Of a stretch of 64,000 nt of DNA, positions 52,284-60,812 are shown in pieces. The position numbers were made by a program, and so were the translations under genes. The DNA lies in the NCBI RefSeq assembly GCF_041261205.1, contig NZ_JBGCCH010000023.1, positions 1 to 64,000 of the forward strand. The letters run 5' to 3'. How positions within the stretch are numbered: position 1 is the stretch's first letter; every line of letters begins with the position of its first letter. Origin of the DNA: Catenulispora sp. MAP5-51 (GTDB taxonomy: Bacteria > Actinomycetota > Actinomycetes > Streptomycetales > Catenulisporaceae). Below the pieces are notes generated by a model. That model was not told the origin of the DNA. It worked only from the letters and a program-made list of their open reading frames with translations, and did no database searches.

Positions 52284-52910
52284 CTAGATGAGCCCTTCGC
52301 GGATGGCGAACGCGACCGCGTGCGTCCGGTTCCTCAAGTGGTACCGCGTCGTGACGTCGTGCAGGACGCCGGTGACGGTGCGCCGCGAGTAGGCGAGCTC
52401 GGCCGCGATCTCGTCGGTGGCGAAGCCGTCGGCGGCCAGGCGCAGCACCCGGCACTCGCGGTCGGACAGCCCGCTCAGCGACATGCCCTGCGGACGCAGC
52501 ACGTGCTGTTGCAGCCGGCCCACCTGCTTGAGCAGCCGGGTCAGCAGGTCCGAGGGCAGTGCGGCGTCGCCCGCGGCGGCCCGGATCACCGTGGTGGCCA
52601 GCCAGGAGGACGTCGCCTCCCAGCGCCACAGCACGGAACAGGCACCCGATTCCACGACGGTCAGCAGTTCGTCGTCGGACAGGGCGCTGACGACCAGGAC
52701 GGCCTGCGCGCCGTCCCGCGATCGCACGGCCCTGATGAGCTCCAGGGCCTTGGGGGTGACGGTGTCCAGCGCGTAGACGACGACCCGGGCCGGGACCGGC
52801 GAACGCTGATCGACGAGCTCGAACTCGGCGCGGTGGCGCAATGCCGTCTCAAGGCCCGCTCTGGTGATGGGGTCGTCAGCGTGGATCGACACCGGTATCG
52901 GGGACTCCAT
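52284..52910 (-). CDS. LuxR-type orphan response regulator with degenerate receiver
   Basis: The 208-residue protein has an N-terminal receiver-like fold (about 5-125; DDPITRAGLETALRH) and a C-terminal LuxR HTH (about 145-205; LSDRECRVLRLAADGFATDE). The position of the phospho-accepting Asp appears to be Ala in VVVYALDTVTP, so it is probably not phosphorylated and no kinase gene adjoins. GGAGG before ATG 52910 decides the start. It is divergent from the CIS-associated operon at 53189 and shares its 278-bp upstream region, so it is the best candidate regulator for that operon. Confidence 0.8.
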   Translation of the reverse strand: MESPIPVSIHADDPITRAGLETALRHRAEFELVDQRSPVPARVVVYALDTVTPKALELIRAVRSRDGAQAVLVVSALSDDELLTVVESGACSVLWRWEATSSWLATTVIRAAAGDAALPSDLLTRLLKQVGRLQQHVLRPQGMSLSGLSDRECRVLRLAADGFATDEIAAELAYSRRTVTGVLHDVTTRYHLRNRTHAVAFAIREGLI

Positions 52911-53188
52911 GGTGACCTCCAGCGTCCGAACGGCGATTTGCGCCCTTCCCAAATGACCACGCCGTTGCGCAATTGTCGCCTAGGGAACCCCCTAGGAGCC
53001 TCCTAATCGTGCAGAAAGCATCGTGGAAAGTGACAGAACGTGTGACAGGGCGCGCAAAGTCGGCACCCGGTGATTGCGCGTTTCGCTGCGCGTTCGCGCA
53101 GGCGCCGGAGCGCTGGCGCTGCGAGGCTTGGCCGGGAGACGGCAGACGCGGTTCGGGGTGCGCAGGAGAACGGGAAGGGGCCGGACAG
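52911..53188. promoter_or_regulatory. Shared upstream region with repeated cctagg and ttgcgcaa palindromes
   Basis: This 278-bp region separates the orphan LuxR regulator from the CIS-linked operon. It holds an 8-bp palindrome ttgcgcaa (52965-52972), two cctagg palindromes (52979-52984, 52991-52996; 12 bases apart, about one helical turn) and two gtgacag words near 53030-53045. Operator function is inferred. Confidence 0.5.
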
Positions 53189-56100
53189 ATGGGAGTCTCC
53201 GTCGTCTTCGAGGGCGGCAGCGACGCGGCCGACGCGGTCGAAGTGGTGCCCGGCGAGGAAGCCGTGTGCGTCCTGCGGCTGGAGAACACCGGCATGGTGG
53301 TCGACCAGATCCTGCTCGACGTCCTCGGCGCGGCCGCCGAGTGGGCGTCGGTGGAACCGGCGCAAGTCAATCTCCTGCCGGGGGCCACCGAGCAGGTCCG
53401 TGTGCGCTTCCGGCCGCCGCGGTCGGCCGGCCTGGCGCCGGGCGACGTGGCGTTCGGCGTGCGCGCGATGTCGACCGAGGATCCCGAGGGCTCGCGGATC
53501 GAGGAGGGCACCGTCAAGGTCGGCGGGTTCGGGGACCTGGCGGCCAGACTGATCCCCACCAACGCCTCGGGCCGCCGCAAGGCGCGGTTCCGACTGGTCG
53601 TGGAGAACCGCGGCAACCGGTCGGAGCGCCTGCGCGTGGAGGGCATGGACCCGGCGGTGAAGCTGGGCTTCCGGATCCGGCCGGCGGTGTTCGTCGCGGC
53701 ACCGGGCACCGCGACGTTCGTCCGGCTGCGGGCCGTACCGCGCAAGACCTTCTTCAAGGGGACCAACCGCACGCTGCCCTTCGAGGCCGAGGTGCACTCC
53801 GAGCAGGGCGACACGGCGAAGGCCGAAGGCGTGATGCTGGAGAAGCAGACGCTGCCGGAGTGGGTGCTGCCGTTCCTGGGGATCTCGCTGGCGGTCGCCG
53901 GTGTGCTGCTGGCGCTCTGGTTCGCCGTGCTGCGGCCGGTGGTGCACTCGGCGGCGACCGCGTCGAACGCGGCGGCATCGGCCGCGGCCCAGGCGAAGAA
54001 CGCGGCGGGCAACGCCTCGGCGGCGGTGTCCAAGGCCGCCTCGACCCCGGCCAAACCGCCCGCGGCACCGGCTTCGGCCTCGTCCGCGACGTCCAGCGCC
54101 CCGCCAGCGCCGGCGTTCAGCGTCGTCCTGAACTCGCCCCTGGTCGCCGGGGCATCCGCCCGGGCGCAGGCGTCCGGCGGCGGCACCGCGCCGGCCGACC
54201 TCGTGTGGTCCTCCTCCGACCCGAGCGTGGCCACGGTCAACCCGGCGACCGGCCTGGTGACCGCGGTCGGCCCGGGCACGGCGACCATCACGGTGAAGAG
54301 CACCGGCAAGTCCTCCCCGGTCAGCAGCCAGACGACGCTGACCGTCGTGGGCAAGCTCGCCGTCACCACGACGGCGTTGCAGAACGCGGTGCAGGGCAAG
54401 GCTTATACGGCCTCGCTCAACGGAACAGGCGGCACCGCGCCCTACACCTGGTCGGCCGTTCCGACCTCGCTGCCGCCGGGCCTGACCGTCTCCGCGGCCG
54501 GGATCATCAGCGGAACCCCGACCGCACCCGGGACGAGCACGATCGTGGTCCACGTCGCCGACGCCGGCCCGCCCGGCCAGTCGCCTCCGGCCACGTCGCT
54601 GAAGCTGACCGTGATCGGCGTGCCGGCGGTGGCCGTCTCGGCGCTGCCCGACGCGACCGCGGACGTCACCTACCCGGCGCAGAACCTCGTCGCGTCCGGC
54701 GGGACCGGGCCCTACAAGTGGTCGCTGGTCCCGGGCCAGGGCGACCTGCCGATCGGGCTGACCCTGGACCCGGCCGCGCGGACCATCGGCGGATTCCCGA
54801 CCACGGCCGGCAAGTCCTCCTTCACCGTCCAGGCCATGGACGCCAACGGCCAGACCGCCACCCAGCGCCTGACCATCACCGTCGCCAACCCGCTGATGAT
54901 GACCACCCTGACGCTCCCGGACGGGGTCGCCGGCACGCAGTACTCGCAGCAGCTGGAAGCCTCCGGCGGGACGATGCCCTACACCTGGTCTGTGCCTCCC
55001 GCGCAGCTGCCGGCCGGACTGACTCTGGGTTCGACGACCGGGCTGCTCAGCGGGACCCCGCAGAAGAACGGCACCTTCACGTTCTCCGTCTCCGTCGCCG
55101 ACGCGGGCAGTCCGGCCCGGACGGTGTCGCAGTCGTTCTCCGTCCGCGTGGTGACGGGTTTCGCCATCACGACGTCGAGTCTGTCGCCGGTCGAGGTCGG
55201 GCGGCAGGTCGGCGTGGCGCCGACCGTCACGACAGCCGCGGCCGCGCCGCCGCCCGGGATCCAGCTTCAGGCGGGGGGCGGTCAGCCGATCAGTACGCTG
55301 CCGGGCACGCCCCCCACGCCGGTGTACGCGTGGCAGCCGACCGGCACGCTGCCGCCGGGCCTGCAGCTGACCTCGACCGGCTTGCTCACCGGGACGCCGT
55401 TCTTCACCGGCACCTTCTCCTTCAGCGTGCAGGCGGTCGACGCCAGTTCGCCGCCGCTGATCGCGATCAAGAACCTGACGATGCAGGTCGTGCCGGCGCT
55501 GCAGATCACCACGGTGTCGTTGCCCTACGCGCTCACCGGTCAGACCTACAGCCATACCCTCACCGCCAGCGGCGGCACCGGTATGTACTCCTGGAGGCTG
55601 GCCTCCGGGGACGTCCTGCCGCCCGGCCTGGGCCTGGACTCCAACACCGGTGTGCTGTCCACGACCTCGGGGCCGGTCGGGACCGCTCCGATCGCCACGA
55701 CGAAGCTCACCTTCATCGTGACCGATACCGGGACCTCGCAGACCGCGTCCTGGGGCGTCAACTTCGGCGTCGACGCGCCGCTGGCCTTCTCGCTGGGCGG
55801 CAGCCTCAACGCCTTGCCCGAGGCCGCCATCGGAACCGCCTACGGCGCCAACGGCGCCGGGGTGCCGCTGGCCGGCACAGGCGGCAGCGGCAAATACCAA
55901 TGGCTGGCGACCGGATTGCCGAACGGCTTGTCGGTGAACTCCTCCGGAGTGATCTCCGGAACGGTGTCGGCCAACGTCGCGCCCGGGCCGTATTCGTTCC
56001 AGGTGACGATGAGCGACACCGCCGACAATGTGCCGAACGCCGTGCAACCGCTGTCCATCACGATCGCGCCGCTGTTGAGCGTCCAGGGGACGTCGCAGGG

Positions 56101-56791
56101 TTCTTATAACTGGCAGGGGAAGGTTGGCAGCACGACGCCGTACACCGCCTCCGTCCAGGTGAACGGCGGCCTGGGCCCGTATCAGTACGCTGTCTCCGGA
56201 TTCAAGGCGACGACGTCGATCCAGGTGAGCGCGGCGGGTCAGGTCTCCTGGAACCTCGACACGCCCTGTGATGTCCCCTCCCCGCCCAGCAGCTCCCCGG
56301 GATCGGCGAAGTTCACCTGTCCGCCGGTCACGGACAGCGGACAGGTGACGATCACGGACACCCTCAACCAGGTGGTGAAGGTCCCGGTGAACCTGACCGC
56401 CGATTTCGACCCGCTGACCGTGACCTATCCCACCTCCGCCACCCTGGCCGCGGGCGACAGTCTGGACCTGTCCCAGGGGCCCGCGCTGAGCGGCGGTTAC
56501 GGCGGCGGCTACGGCTACACGGTGGCCCCGTTCACCTGCCCGTCGCTGACCGCCGGCGGGACCACGGTGAGCGCGGCGACCGGGTTCAGCCAGCCGTGCA
56601 CGGTGACGGTGAGCATCACGGTGACCGGACCGGTGTCGAGCACCGTGTACGTGATCTTCTCCTACCAGGAGACGATCAACCCGCCGCCGCCACCGCCTCC
56701 GCCGACCAGTTCCTCTCCGACGCCGACTTCGTCGAGCACGGTGACCAAGCCGACTTCGACGGTCGCTTCGACGCCGGCGGCGACCCCATGA
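53189..56791 (+). CDS. Large membrane protein with N-terminal beta domains and Ig-like repeats
   Basis: The 1200-residue product (from ATG 53189, supported by gggaagggg) has two N-terminal beta-sandwich domains of the COG1470/NEW3-like kind (about 5-110 and 118-215), one transmembrane helix (about 225-248), an Ala-rich linker (about 252-310), a BIG2 domain (about 315-395; VWSSSDPSVATVNPATGLVTAVGPG) and about six He_PIG-type repeats (about 398-980; LPPGLTLxxxTGxxSGTP pattern), then less regular repeats and a Ser/Thr/Pro tail. It has no signal peptide, so the N-terminal part is probably cytoplasmic and the repeats outside. It heads an overlapping operon with two ferritin-like genes and a CIS cap gene, suggesting a link to the injection system. 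Confidence 0.8.
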   Translation: MGVSVVFEGGSDAADAVEVVPGEEAVCVLRLENTGMVVDQILLDVLGAAAEWASVEPAQVNLLPGATEQVRVRFRPPRSAGLAPGDVAFGVRAMSTEDPEGSRIEEGTVKVGGFGDLAARLIPTNASGRRKARFRLVVENRGNRSERLRVEGMDPAVKLGFRIRPAVFVAAPGTATFVRLRAVPRKTFFKGTNRTLPFEAEVHSEQGDTAKAEGVMLEKQTLPEWVLPFLGISLAVAGVLLALWFAVLRPVVHSAATASNAAASAAAQAKNAAGNASAAVSKAASTPAKPPAAPASASSATSSAPPAPAFSVVLNSPLVAGASARAQASGGGTAPADLVWSSSDPSVATVNPATGLVTAVGPGTATITVKSTGKSSPVSSQTTLTVVGKLAVTTTALQNAVQGKAYTASLNGTGGTAPYTWSAVPTSLPPGLTVSAAGIISGTPTAPGTSTIVVHVADAGPPGQSPPATSLKLTVIGVPAVAVSALPDATADVTYPAQNLVASGGTGPYKWSLVPGQGDLPIGLTLDPAARTIGGFPTTAGKSSFTVQAMDANGQTATQRLTITVANPLMMTTLTLPDGVAGTQYSQQLEASGGTMPYTWSVPPAQLPAGLTLGSTTGLLSGTPQKNGTFTFSVSVADAGSPARTVSQSFSVRVVTGFAITTSSLSPVEVGRQVGVAPTVTTAAAAPPPGIQLQAGGGQPISTLPGTPPTPVYAWQPTGTLPPGLQLTSTGLLTGTPFFTGTFSFSVQAVDASSPPLIAIKNLTMQVVPALQITTVSLPYALTGQTYSHTLTASGGTGMYSWRLASGDVLPPGLGLDSNTGVLSTTSGPVGTAPIATTKLTFIVTDTGTSQTASWGVNFGVDAPLAFSLGGSLNALPEAAIGTAYGANGAGVPLAGTGGSGKYQWLATGLPNGLSVNSSGVISGTVSANVAPGPYSFQVTMSDTADNVPNAVQPLSITIAPLLSVQGTSQGSYNWQGKVGSTTPYTASVQVNGGLGPYQYAVSGFKATTSIQVSAAGQVSWNLDTPCDVPSPPSSSPGSAKFTCPPVTDSGQVTITDTLNQVVKVPVNLTADFDPLTVTYPTSATLAAGDSLDLSQGPALSGGYGGGYGYTVAPFTCPSLTAGGTTVSAATGFSQPCTVTVSITVTGPVSSTVYVIFSYQETINPPPPPPPPTSSSPTPTSSSTVTKPTSTVASTPAATP

Positions 56792-57363
56792 GTACGACAC
56801 CGAGCACGACACCGAGTACGACACCGAGCCCGCCGCCGTCGGTCGCGCCACTGGACGTGCAGATGCTGCAGACCGCCGCGGCGCTGGAGAACCTCGCCGT
56901 CAAGCTCTACGCGATCGCGGCGGGCCTGCCGGCGACGGCGTCCGGACAGCAGGGGCTTCGTGCCCTGATAACGCAGAACCAGGCCCACCACACCGCACAC
57001 GCCGACGCCTTCAACGGCGCCTCGGTCGCGGCGGGCGGGACCGCACAGCATGCCGCCGATCCACGCTATACGGACCTGACCCAAAGGGTGGCCGCGATAA
57101 AGGACCCTGTTTCGCTGGCGACGTTGCTGGAGGAAGTGGAAGACCTGATGGCACAGACCTTCGCACGCTTCGCACCGCTGGCCGGGTCCACCGCCGCCCG
57201 CTCGCTGCTCGTCGGCACGGCCTCGGTCGAGGCGCAGCACAGTTCGGAGCTTCTGATCGTCCGGGCGCTGCCGGACGGATCCGGGGTGGGCACCGCGGGG
57301 ATCCCCCGGGCTGTGTATCCCACGGCGGAAGCGTCCGCCGTCAACGAAGGCGCGGTGCGATGA
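56788..57363 (+). CDS. Ferritin-like domain protein 1
   Basis: The 191-residue protein starts with an STTPSTTPSTTPS stretch and then a four-helix bundle of the ferritin-like (DUF4439-like) kind: LENLAVKLYAIAAGLP (helix A, Glu near 34), HHTAHADAFNGAS (helix B), VEDLMAQTFARFAPLAG (helix C) and SVEAQHSSELLIVRAL (helix D). Glu/His residues are placed as di-metal ligands, though not proven. No signal peptide is evident. It overlaps both neighbours by 4 bases (ATGA), so translation is tightly coupled with the Ig-repeat membrane protein and the next ferritin-like gene. Confidence 0.75.
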   Translation: MSTTPSTTPSTTPSPPPSVAPLDVQMLQTAAALENLAVKLYAIAAGLPATASGQQGLRALITQNQAHHTAHADAFNGASVAAGGTAQHAADPRYTDLTQRVAAIKDPVSLATLLEEVEDLMAQTFARFAPLAGSTAARSLLVGTASVEAQHSSELLIVRALPDGSGVGTAGIPRAVYPTAEASAVNEGAVR

Positions 57364-58001
57364 GCGGGCCCTCTCGCCGAGTGTTCGCCCTCGGTATCGC
57401 GGGGATCGGTGTCGGACTCGCGGTTGATGGCTGTGGCGGTACCGGCCACAGCAGCCACGCCAAGAGTCACGCTGCCGCCACTCCGGCGTCGCCATACAGC
57501 GGAGACCTGCGAACCGCTGCACTCGCAGCGGCTGTGGAGAACCAGGCGGTGAGTGCGTACCAGGCCGTCGATGCGGCGCTGCGCGCGGGAAAGTACGGGC
57601 CGGCCGTTCCGGGTCTGGCCGCGTTCGTGGAGTCCGCCATGGCGCATCACAGCGAGCACGCGGCGTCGTGGAGCAATGTTCTGCACGGCGCCGGGAAGCC
57701 GGACGTCGCCGGATCGCCGCTGTCCGGCCACGCGCAGCTGATGGCCTCGATCGGCGCGGCCACGAGCACGGACGGGATAGTCGCCGTGCTCCAGGACTTG
57801 GAGACCCGGGCGGCGCGGACGTACATCGCGGCGGTCGGCCGGCTGTCGGGCAGCTCGGCCATCGCCGTGTCCGCCGCGACGATCGCGCCGGTCGAGGCGA
57901 TGCACGCCGCGGCGCTGGCGTACGCGTTCACCGGGCGGTCGGCGGTCGTCGGGACGTTGGGGACGGCCGGCGCGGTGCCGGTCACCGCGCTCACGGTGTG
58001 A
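57360..58001 (+). CDS. Ferritin-like domain protein 2, Tat/lipoprotein-type leader
   Basis: The 213-residue product has SRRVFALGIAGIGVGLAVDGCGG at its N-terminus split as a twin-arginine-like leader (5-8) and a lipobox-like LAVDGC around residue 25, so it may be exported and lipid-anchored. The mature part is a ferritin-like bundle (VENQAVSAYQAVDAALR, HHSEHAASWSNVLHG, LETRAARTYIAAVG, PVEAMHAAALAYAF), clearly a relative of its neighbour. It overlaps the first ferritin-like gene (ATGA). Metal binding and role are unproven. Confidence 0.78.
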   Translation: MSGPSRRVFALGIAGIGVGLAVDGCGGTGHSSHAKSHAAATPASPYSGDLRTAALAAAVENQAVSAYQAVDAALRAGKYGPAVPGLAAFVESAMAHHSEHAASWSNVLHGAGKPDVAGSPLSGHAQLMASIGAATSTDGIVAVLQDLETRAARTYIAAVGRLSGSSAIAVSAATIAPVEAMHAAALAYAFTGRSAVVGTLGTAGAVPVTALTV

Positions 58002-58070
58002 ACCAGAGCACCGTACGAACCAGAGAACTGCGAATCATGGAACCGTGTGAACCACAGAGCGGAGAGCAGC

Positions 58071-58745
58071 ATGCTGCGGGACGCGGATCTGTCGCTCGCG
58101 AGCTGGCTGGAGTCCAGCCTGCCGCCGGGTACCGGCGTCAGGTTCGACGCGCCGCGCGCCCGGTGGCAGGAGCAGGTGCCGGAGGCTCCGTTCGTGAGCG
58201 TGTTCCTGTGCGACATCCGCAAGGACGGCCAGCATCAGCCCTCCTCGGGGTGGTCGGACGTGCGGGACGGCGACGGGCGGCTGGTCGGCCGGCAGTCGCC
58301 GCACCGCTATCACCGGCTCTCCTATCTGGTCACCGCGTGGGCGGGGGCGGCGGTCGGCGAGCGTGGGGCGTCCGCGGCGACCGCGACGGCTTCGGTGTTC
58401 GAGGAGCATGAACTGCTCGGTGTGCTCATCAACGCCTGTGTGAGTACTGAGACGCTCGGGGAGGACCATCTGAGAGGGTCCTTGGCCGAGGCCGGGCTCC
58501 CGGTGTTCGTACGGTGCGGGGACGGGGATTCGGGACCCTCCCCGGTCACGGATCCGTGGCCGGGGCTGGGGATCGCGCCGCGGGCGCACCTCGTGCTGGA
58601 GCTGGTGGTACCGGTCGTGCCGCCGGTGGCGAAGGACCTCGCGGCACCGGTCCGCGAGGTCGTGCTCCGGACGCATCAGCTGCCGGACCCGGTCCAGGCC
58701 GTGGAGACGGTGCGCCGCCGGGACGGCCGCCGGGAGCTCCCCTGA
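58071..58745 (+). CDS. DUF4255 (Pvc16/Afp16-type) cap protein of a contractile injection system
   Basis: The 224-residue protein has the DUF4255 opening (MLRDADLSLASWLESSLPPG, VSVFLCDIRKDGQHQPS, YHRLSYLVTAWAGAA). In CIS particles Pvc16/Afp16 terminates the tube/sheath at the distal cap. GGAGAG five bases before ATG 58071 decides it over an upstream in-frame ATG. It ends the plus-strand operon and its stop is only 4 bases from that of the converging spike-tip gene. The sheath and tube genes normally near it are not seen on this strand here. Confidence 0.85.
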   Translation: MLRDADLSLASWLESSLPPGTGVRFDAPRARWQEQVPEAPFVSVFLCDIRKDGQHQPSSGWSDVRDGDGRLVGRQSPHRYHRLSYLVTAWAGAAVGERGASAATATASVFEEHELLGVLINACVSTETLGEDHLRGSLAEAGLPVFVRCGDGDSGPSPVTDPWPGLGIAPRAHLVLELVVPVVPPVAKDLAAPVREVVLRTHQLPDPVQAVETVRRRDGRRELP

Positions 58746-58749
58746 CCCG

Positions 58750-59184
58750 TCAGCCCGCGGCCACTGTCACGTTCGTCGTGACGAAGCGGGCGGTGCCCGG
58801 CTTCTCCACCTCCGGATCGGGGATCGGGCCGGTCGGCGTCGGCTGGGTGGCGGGCGTCTCCACGGTGAACATCGCGGTGAACGATCCGCCTTTAATGAGC
58901 AGCGGCTTGCCGCCGTTGGTGGTCTTGCGGGTGAGGTTGTCCGGCATGAGCGTGAGCATCAGGGTTCCCATGCCGGGGATCGTGAAGGGCGGCGCCGTGT
59001 AGGCCAGGGGGACGCGCAGCTCCATCGGCAGCTCGTCGCCCAGCAGGCACACCGGCACGCCGGCGACGGTCACGTTCGTACTCGAGCCGGTCAGCGGAAC
59101 CGGGGCCTCCAGAGCCGGAACGATGGCCGGCTCCGGGATGGTGACCTGGAGCAGGTCCCCCGTCTTGATCACGGAATCGGCCAT
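58750..59184 (-). CDS. PAAR-like spike-tip or cap protein of the CIS
   Basis: The 144-residue protein (MADSVIKTGDLLQVTIPEPA..., TVAGVPVCLLGDELPMELRV, TPPFTIPGMGTLMLTLMPD..., GGKPLLIKGGSFTAMFTVE) resembles the small PAAR-like/DUF4280-type beta proteins that sharpen the spike in contractile systems. It is the last gene of the baseplate operon, with start ATG 59184 overlapping the preceding stop (TGATG). The assignment relies on context and overall pattern, not on a clear PAAR motif. Confidence 0.6.
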   Translation of the reverse strand: MADSVIKTGDLLQVTIPEPAIVPALEAPVPLTGSSTNVTVAGVPVCLLGDELPMELRVPLAYTAPPFTIPGMGTLMLTLMPDNLTRKTTNGGKPLLIKGGSFTAMFTVETPATQPTPTGPIPDPEVEKPGTARFVTTNVTVAAG

Positions 59185-60812
59185 CAGAGCGGCAGGCCGA
59201 AGAACTCGACGTCGGCGACGGCGACGGTGGTCTCGGCGTCGTCCGGGTAGACCGACCCGACCTGGATGGTGACGGAGGTGACGCCGGCCGCGTGGGACAG
59301 GGGGAACTCCTGCTGCTTGGGCGTGTCGCTCATGGCGATCGTGGAGGACTCGCCGTCGGAGTACTTCAGCACCAACTCGCTGGGCCGGCCGTCCTGGGTA
59401 TAGGCGTCGGCGGCCCCGGAGTACACGATGATCTTCTTCAACGTCACCCGCCGCCCGAAGTCGAACGTGAGCGTCGCCTCAGCCTGCATGGACCACGGCG
59501 CCGCCCAGTAGGTGTTGGTGTTCAGATCCGCCGCGGCCGCCGCCGGATGCCCCGCCATCGCCGCACTCGCACTCTGACCCGCCGGCCGAATCGGCTGAAG
59601 CCCGTCGCCGATCGCATTCATGACGCTGGTCTTGGCCCCCTTCACCCTGCCGTTGACCATCGACCGGAACGGCGGATACGCGCCATAGACCAGGCCGCCG
59701 ACCAGGATGACCACCCCGACGACCACCCGACCCTTGCGATAGATCTGCCGCAGCCCGAACTTCAGGTCGAAACGCGGCTTCGCGAGATCAGAGCTGCCCT
59801 GCTCACTACTGTCAGTGCCCTGACCAAGCTTGACCACCCGGGGCCCCCGCTTGGGAATGAAACGGCGCCACCACGGCTCCTTGACCGCGACCGCCGCGAC
59901 CAACGACACACCGCACCGACTACAGAAGCGCCGCGAACTCGGATTCCCCTCACCACAACTCCCGCAGACCAGATCACCGGGCAACAGCCGCCGACTCGGC
60001 GCGGTCTTGGTCACCGCGACCGGACGTGCCTTCGCGACACCCGGCGCCTGCTCGCGGATGCGGTCGGGGGCTCGGGCCGGGATGGCGAGCGGGGGCTCGG
60101 GAGGTTCGGGCGATTCGGGAGGCGCGGGAGGCGCGGGCTCGGCCTTCGAGGCGGCTTCGGCGGTCGACTCCGACTCGGCATCAGGCTTCGGCGCCGGCTC
60201 GGCCTTCGCCCCGGCTTCGGACTCCGGCACAATGCCAGGCTCAGACTTCGGCCCAGCTCCAACCGACCCGGTTTCAACCTCCGCCTTCAGTTCCGCGCCG
60301 TCCTTCGCCGCGGCCTCCGACTCGGCCTTCGCCTCAGATCCGGCCGCCGCCTCAGCTTCAGCCTTCGACTCATCACCAGCCTTCGGCTCAGCCTCAGTCT
60401 CCGACTCAGCCCCGGCCTCCGATTCCGGCGCCGACTCAGACACCGACTCTGGCTCAGAGACCGGCTCCGGCTCTGGCGCCGGTTCCGACGCCGGCTCACC
60501 AAACCCCATCGACGCGAACGCCCCGAACGGATTCGCCTCCTCCCCGCCGCCGCCCTCGCCGGCCCCGGCTCCCGCTCCCGCCTCCGCCGACGGGCCGGCG
60601 ATGGCCACGTTCGCCGCGTGGATCACCCTGCTCAGCAGGCCTACGCGCGGGGCGGCGGCGGTTTCCTGCTCGCGCTTGTGCACCTCCTCGACGATCTCCT
60701 TCGCGACCGCCGGTTCCTGCTTCTCGCCGGTCCACTCCAGGAAGCCGCCGCAGGAGCCGCAGAAGGCGTCGCCTTCCTGGTTGCGGAACCCGCATTTGCG
60801 ACAGACGATCAT
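59184..60812 (-). CDS. Zinc-ribbon/TM/glycan-binding protein, candidate CIS membrane anchor
   Basis: The 542-residue protein has a zinc ribbon (Cys4, 7, 18, 21), a long Glu/Ala/Pro-rich region (about 75-245), a second zinc ribbon (Cys283, 286, 297, 300), a basic stretch (about 312-325), one transmembrane helix (about 362-380; GRVVVGVVILVGGLVYGAY) and a C-terminal NADase-type/discoidin-like glycan-binding domain (about 410-542; NTNTYWAAPWSMQAEATLTFDFG). Orientation should be ribbons inside, glycan domain outside. Architecture resembles, from memory, the CisA membrane protein of the Streptomyces CIS; not verified. ATG 60812 overlaps the gpI-like gene stop (ATGA). Confidence 0.8.
   Translation of the reverse strand: MIVCRKCGFRNQEGDAFCGSCGGFLEWTGEKQEPAVAKEIVEEVHKREQETAAAPRVGLLSRVIHAANVAIAGPSAEAGAGAGAGEGGGGEEANPFGAFASMGFGEPASEPAPEPEPVSEPESVSESAPESEAGAESETEAEPKAGDESKAEAEAAAGSEAKAESEAAAKDGAELKAEVETGSVGAGPKSEPGIVPESEAGAKAEPAPKPDAESESTAEAASKAEPAPPAPPESPEPPEPPLAIPARAPDRIREQAPGVAKARPVAVTKTAPSRRLLPGDLVCGSCGEGNPSSRRFCSRCGVSLVAAVAVKEPWWRRFIPKRGPRVVKLGQGTDSSEQGSSDLAKPRFDLKFGLRQIYRKGRVVVGVVILVGGLVYGAYPPFRSMVNGRVKGAKTSVMNAIGDGLQPIRPAGQSASAAMAGHPAAAAADLNTNTYWAAPWSMQAEATLTFDFGRRVTLKKIIVYSGAADAYTQDGRPSELVLKYSDGESSTIAMSDTPKQQEFPLSHAAGVTSVTIQVGSVYPDDAETTVAVADVEFFGLPL

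Noticed and set aside
53003-56851. A 1282-codon antisense frame over the Ig-repeat protein
   Set aside because: Same reason; the plus-strand reading has the repeated Ig-like pattern and a clean operon structure.
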